From contig BCHX01000007.1 in NCBI GenBank assembly GCA_001599755.1, positions 372,001 to 436,000 on the forward strand: 64,000 nt of DNA, given 5' to 3'. This DNA is from Gliomastix tumulicola. Taxonomy: Eukaryota > Ascomycota > Sordariomycetes > Hypocreales > Bionectriaceae. Under the pieces are notes generated by a model, which was not told the origin of the DNA, searched no databases, and saw nothing but the letters and a program-made list of their open reading frames with translations. The translations under genes were made by a program, and so were the position numbers. Within the stretch, counting starts at the first letter, position 1. Every line of letters begins with the position of its first letter. Below, one piece after another: positions 61,531 to 64,000 of this stretch.

Positions 61531-63940
61531 ATGCGGGCTTCCGCCGGACTAGTGACTGGACTCTTGTCCATGTCGTCGTCACTGGTGTACGGTCGTGCAA
61601 CTGGCCTTTGGTATGCTCAATCAGCAACCGACATCCAAGATGCAATCCCTATTGGGAATGGGCGCCTCGGTGCCATGATCTACGGACGAGTCGACAAGGA
61701 GCGCGTCTCCCTCAACGAGGACTCGATCTACAATGGTCGCTTCCAGAATCGAGTCAACAACCAATCTCTCGACGCTCTCGCCGATGTGCGCAGCTTGATG
61801 GATAGCAACCAGCTGCAGGCAGCCAACGACGCCTACCTCGCTGGACTTGCAGGAACCCCGCCCGGTCAACGAGCATACCAAACTGCAGGCCAACTCGAGA
61901 TCACCACGGGCCATCCCGTAGAGAGCGCCCAAGCATATAACCGGAGCCTCAACTTGGCTTCTGGTGTTGCGTCTACCTACTACAGGATCGGCGACGTACA
62001 GTACTTGCGGGAGGCTTTGGCCAATCATCCGACTGGCGTCCTCGCCTTCCGCTTTTGGTCAAACCGACCTGGACACACTTCTGCAAATATCACTCTCACG
62101 CGTAACCAGGGTGTTGTGTCACGGCGTACGACAGGAGAGTCGTCCATCCTCATCGGTCAGGGGACGGTTGATGCGGGATACCTGTTCGCTTCAGGCATAC
62201 GCATCATCGCGAAAGCTGGTAAGGTCGTGCCGCCCGAAATCATAGCCTATGAATCTAGCTAATCGCTCTGCAGGAACTGTCTCTGTTTCTGGCAACACCC
62301 ATATCATCACGGGTGCAGACTCAATTGAGGTCTTTTACGATGCCGAGACTTTGTTCAGATACCCCGACGGCTCATACGAGAGGCGAGTTGAGGAGAAGCT
62401 GGCCTCGGCTGCCTCGCAGGGGTTTGCGGCTGTCAAGTCTGCGGCAATTATTGACCATCGCGAGCTGTATAATCGAGCGTCCCTCTCCTTTGCTGTCTCG
62501 AACCCAGGGGCAGGCCAGCTGGCTACAGACTCTCGGCTGCGAGCTATCAACACCACAGGTTCGTTTGAGAACGATCCGTCGTTGCTTGAGCTTGCCTACA
62601 ACTTTGGCCGCTACCTCCTCATCGCCTCAAGCCGCCCTGGCTCCCTCCCAGCAAATCTTCAGGGGATCTGGAACGAGAACTTCTCTCCCTCTTGGGGCTC
62701 CAGGTACACCATTAACATCAACATTGAGATGAATTACTGGCTTGCCGAAGACAACAACCTTCCAGAGCTTCTGGAGCCGCTCTGGGAGCATCTTGGCCGC
62801 ATGCAAGAGCGAGGCGGCGACGTTGCCCGGGAAATGTACAACTGCGGCGGCTGGGTGTGCCACCATAATACCGACCTCTGGGGAGACTGTGCTCCTCAGG
62901 ACAGGCTCACAGGTGCTACCGCCTGGCCAATGGGGGGCGCCTGGCTGACCAACCAGGCCATGGATCACTTCCGTTTTACGAGAGACCTAGCCTACGCTAG
63001 AGATGTTGCTTTGCCTCTGGCCAAGGGAGCCATCGAATTCTTCAAGGATTTTGCTGTCATGCAAGGGGGACGATACGTCTTCTACCCATCCAACTCGCCC
63101 GAGATGTCCCTGAAGATACCAGCCGGTCAGCCCAATGCAGGCGCATGGACGGGCCTAGCCAAAGATACACAGATGGACCGCGCTCTCCTGCACGATCTGC
63201 TCTCAAGTTTCATCGAGCTTTCCGAAGCCGTCGGCAGCACTGATGGCGTCGCGGATGCCAAAGAGTTCTTGGGTCTTATTGGACCGCCGAGCGTCAGCCC
63301 GACAACCGGACGTCTGATGGAGTGGAATATCGATTACGCCGAGACTGAATCTGGCCACCGCCATTTCTCCTCCATGTATGGCCTCCACCCAGGACGCCAG
63401 TACTCGCCTCTCAAGGGAAATCAGACAGTCTATCAGGGAGCCCTCGGTCTTCTCGACTACAGGATGAGCCGCGGCTCGGGAAGCACGGGCTGGTCTCGTT
63501 CTTGGGCTGCGATATTCAGGGCTCGCTCGTTCCAAGGCACGACGGCTCTTGATTACCTCCATCACCTTCTCGTCACATACACCAGCGATAACCTTTTCAG
63601 CGACGCACACGGTGTACTGCAGATGGATGCGACGTTTGGGATCGTGGCCGCGGTGAATGAGATGTTCCTCCAATCCAATAATGACCTGGTTCATATTGGG
63701 CCGGCGCTCCCTGACAATGCGGTGACATCTGGCGAATTCCATGGTTGGATTGCGCGGGGGTCATTCGTCGTCGATGCGGCGTGGGAAGATGGCCATATCA
63801 TTTCCGCATCGGTGACGTCTCGTGCTGGCGAGGTGCTGGCCATCAGGGTGGAGGACGGAAGGCCCTTCAAGGTCAACTGCAGGCGTTATGACGGGCCAGT
63901 TGCCACTGAGAAAGGCGGGGTGTATCGCATTACCTTCTAA
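61531..63940 (+). CDS. GH95 alpha-L-fucosidase
   Basis: Exons 61531-62218 and 62274-63940 (55-nt phase-1 intron) give 784 residues. A signal peptide MRASAGLVTGLLSMSSSLVYG is followed by the GH95 N-terminal domain: WYAQSATDIQDAIPIGNGRLGAMIYG, here cited as IPIGNGRLGAM and VSLNEDSIYNG. The catalytic (alpha/alpha)6 domain carries INIEMNYW (~378-385), HHNTDLWGD (~426-434, catalytic-site Asn), LMEWNIDY with Glu ~579 in the general-acid position, SGHRHFSSMYGLHPG, STGWSRSW and QMDATFG with Asp ~681. The family removes alpha-1,2-linked (and some other) fucose from xyloglucan or glycans by inversion; it is secreted here. Start chosen for the signal peptide; the open frame upstream lacks an ATG. QMDATFG departs from the more usual QIDGNFG. 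Confidence 0.94.
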
Positions 63941-64000
63941 ATGCTGCTGTATCATAGCCGAGTCGGATGTGGTTGGCATACAGAACTCGGGGCTGTTGGC

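Noticed and set aside
1..64000. tRNA/rRNA genes, CRISPR arrays, intact transposons
   Set aside because: No tRNA T-loop/anticodon arrangement, rRNA core sequence, terminal inverted repeats with transposase, or reverse transcriptase motifs were seen by eye on either strand; a dedicated scan could still find small RNAs.

Overview
The window is nuclear DNA of a filamentous ascomycete (Pezizomycotina; plant-associated Sordariomycetes-like by gene content, species not identifiable). The reasons are short GT-AG introns of about 55-85 nt, HET-domain genes, PTH11/rhodopsin-type membrane proteins, a Zn2Cys6 regulator, an AA9 lytic polysaccharide monooxygenase, an NPP1-type necrosis-inducing protein, a DMATS-type prenyltransferase and a GH95 fucosidase. 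I reconstructed 27 genes (26 likely functional, one regulator with a suspected frameshift) by joining exons across phase-compatible introns, and found three pseudogenes. I saw no tRNA, rRNA, CRISPR array or intact transposon.

Layout. 1-10 kb: VOC/PhnB-like protein, HET gene 1, a decayed HET gene, an NmrA-like protein and a secreted zincin-like protein. 10-20 kb: metallopeptidase remnant, AA9 LPMO, a small unknown protein, an Ayr1-like SDR, a conidiation-specific-13-like zincin and a siderophore-type MFS transporter. 20-33 kb: two convergent HET genes, then a P450, a seven-helix rhodopsin-domain protein and a DMATS prenyltransferase, which may form a small secondary-metabolite group. 33-43 kb: HET gene 4, an unknown protein, an SRPK-like kinase, an NPP1-type toxin gene and a diverged paralogue of the unknown protein. 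43-49 kb: an aldo-keto reductase divergent from a Zn2Cys6 regulator, a 64-residue cysteine-packed protein split over three tiny exons, and a small CxxC protein. 49-52.5 kb: long gene-poor, simple-repeat-rich spacer. 52.5-64 kb: alpha/beta hydrolase, second aldo-keto reductase, C-5 sterol desaturase-like enzyme, secreted protein with a duplicated cysteine motif, GH43 pseudogene and GH95 alpha-fucosidase.

Themes. Four intact HET genes plus one HET pseudogene in 64 kb is a dense allorecognition/conflict gene content, and the 33-43 kb stretch (HET, kinase, paralogue pair, cytolytic toxin) is the most interesting unexplained neighbourhood. A second theme is secreted or extracellular functions acting on plant or microbial substrates (LPMO, zincins, GH95, small cysteine-rich protein). 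Several genes are decaying (HET, metallopeptidase, GH43, possibly the regulator's C-terminus), as expected of an accessory region.
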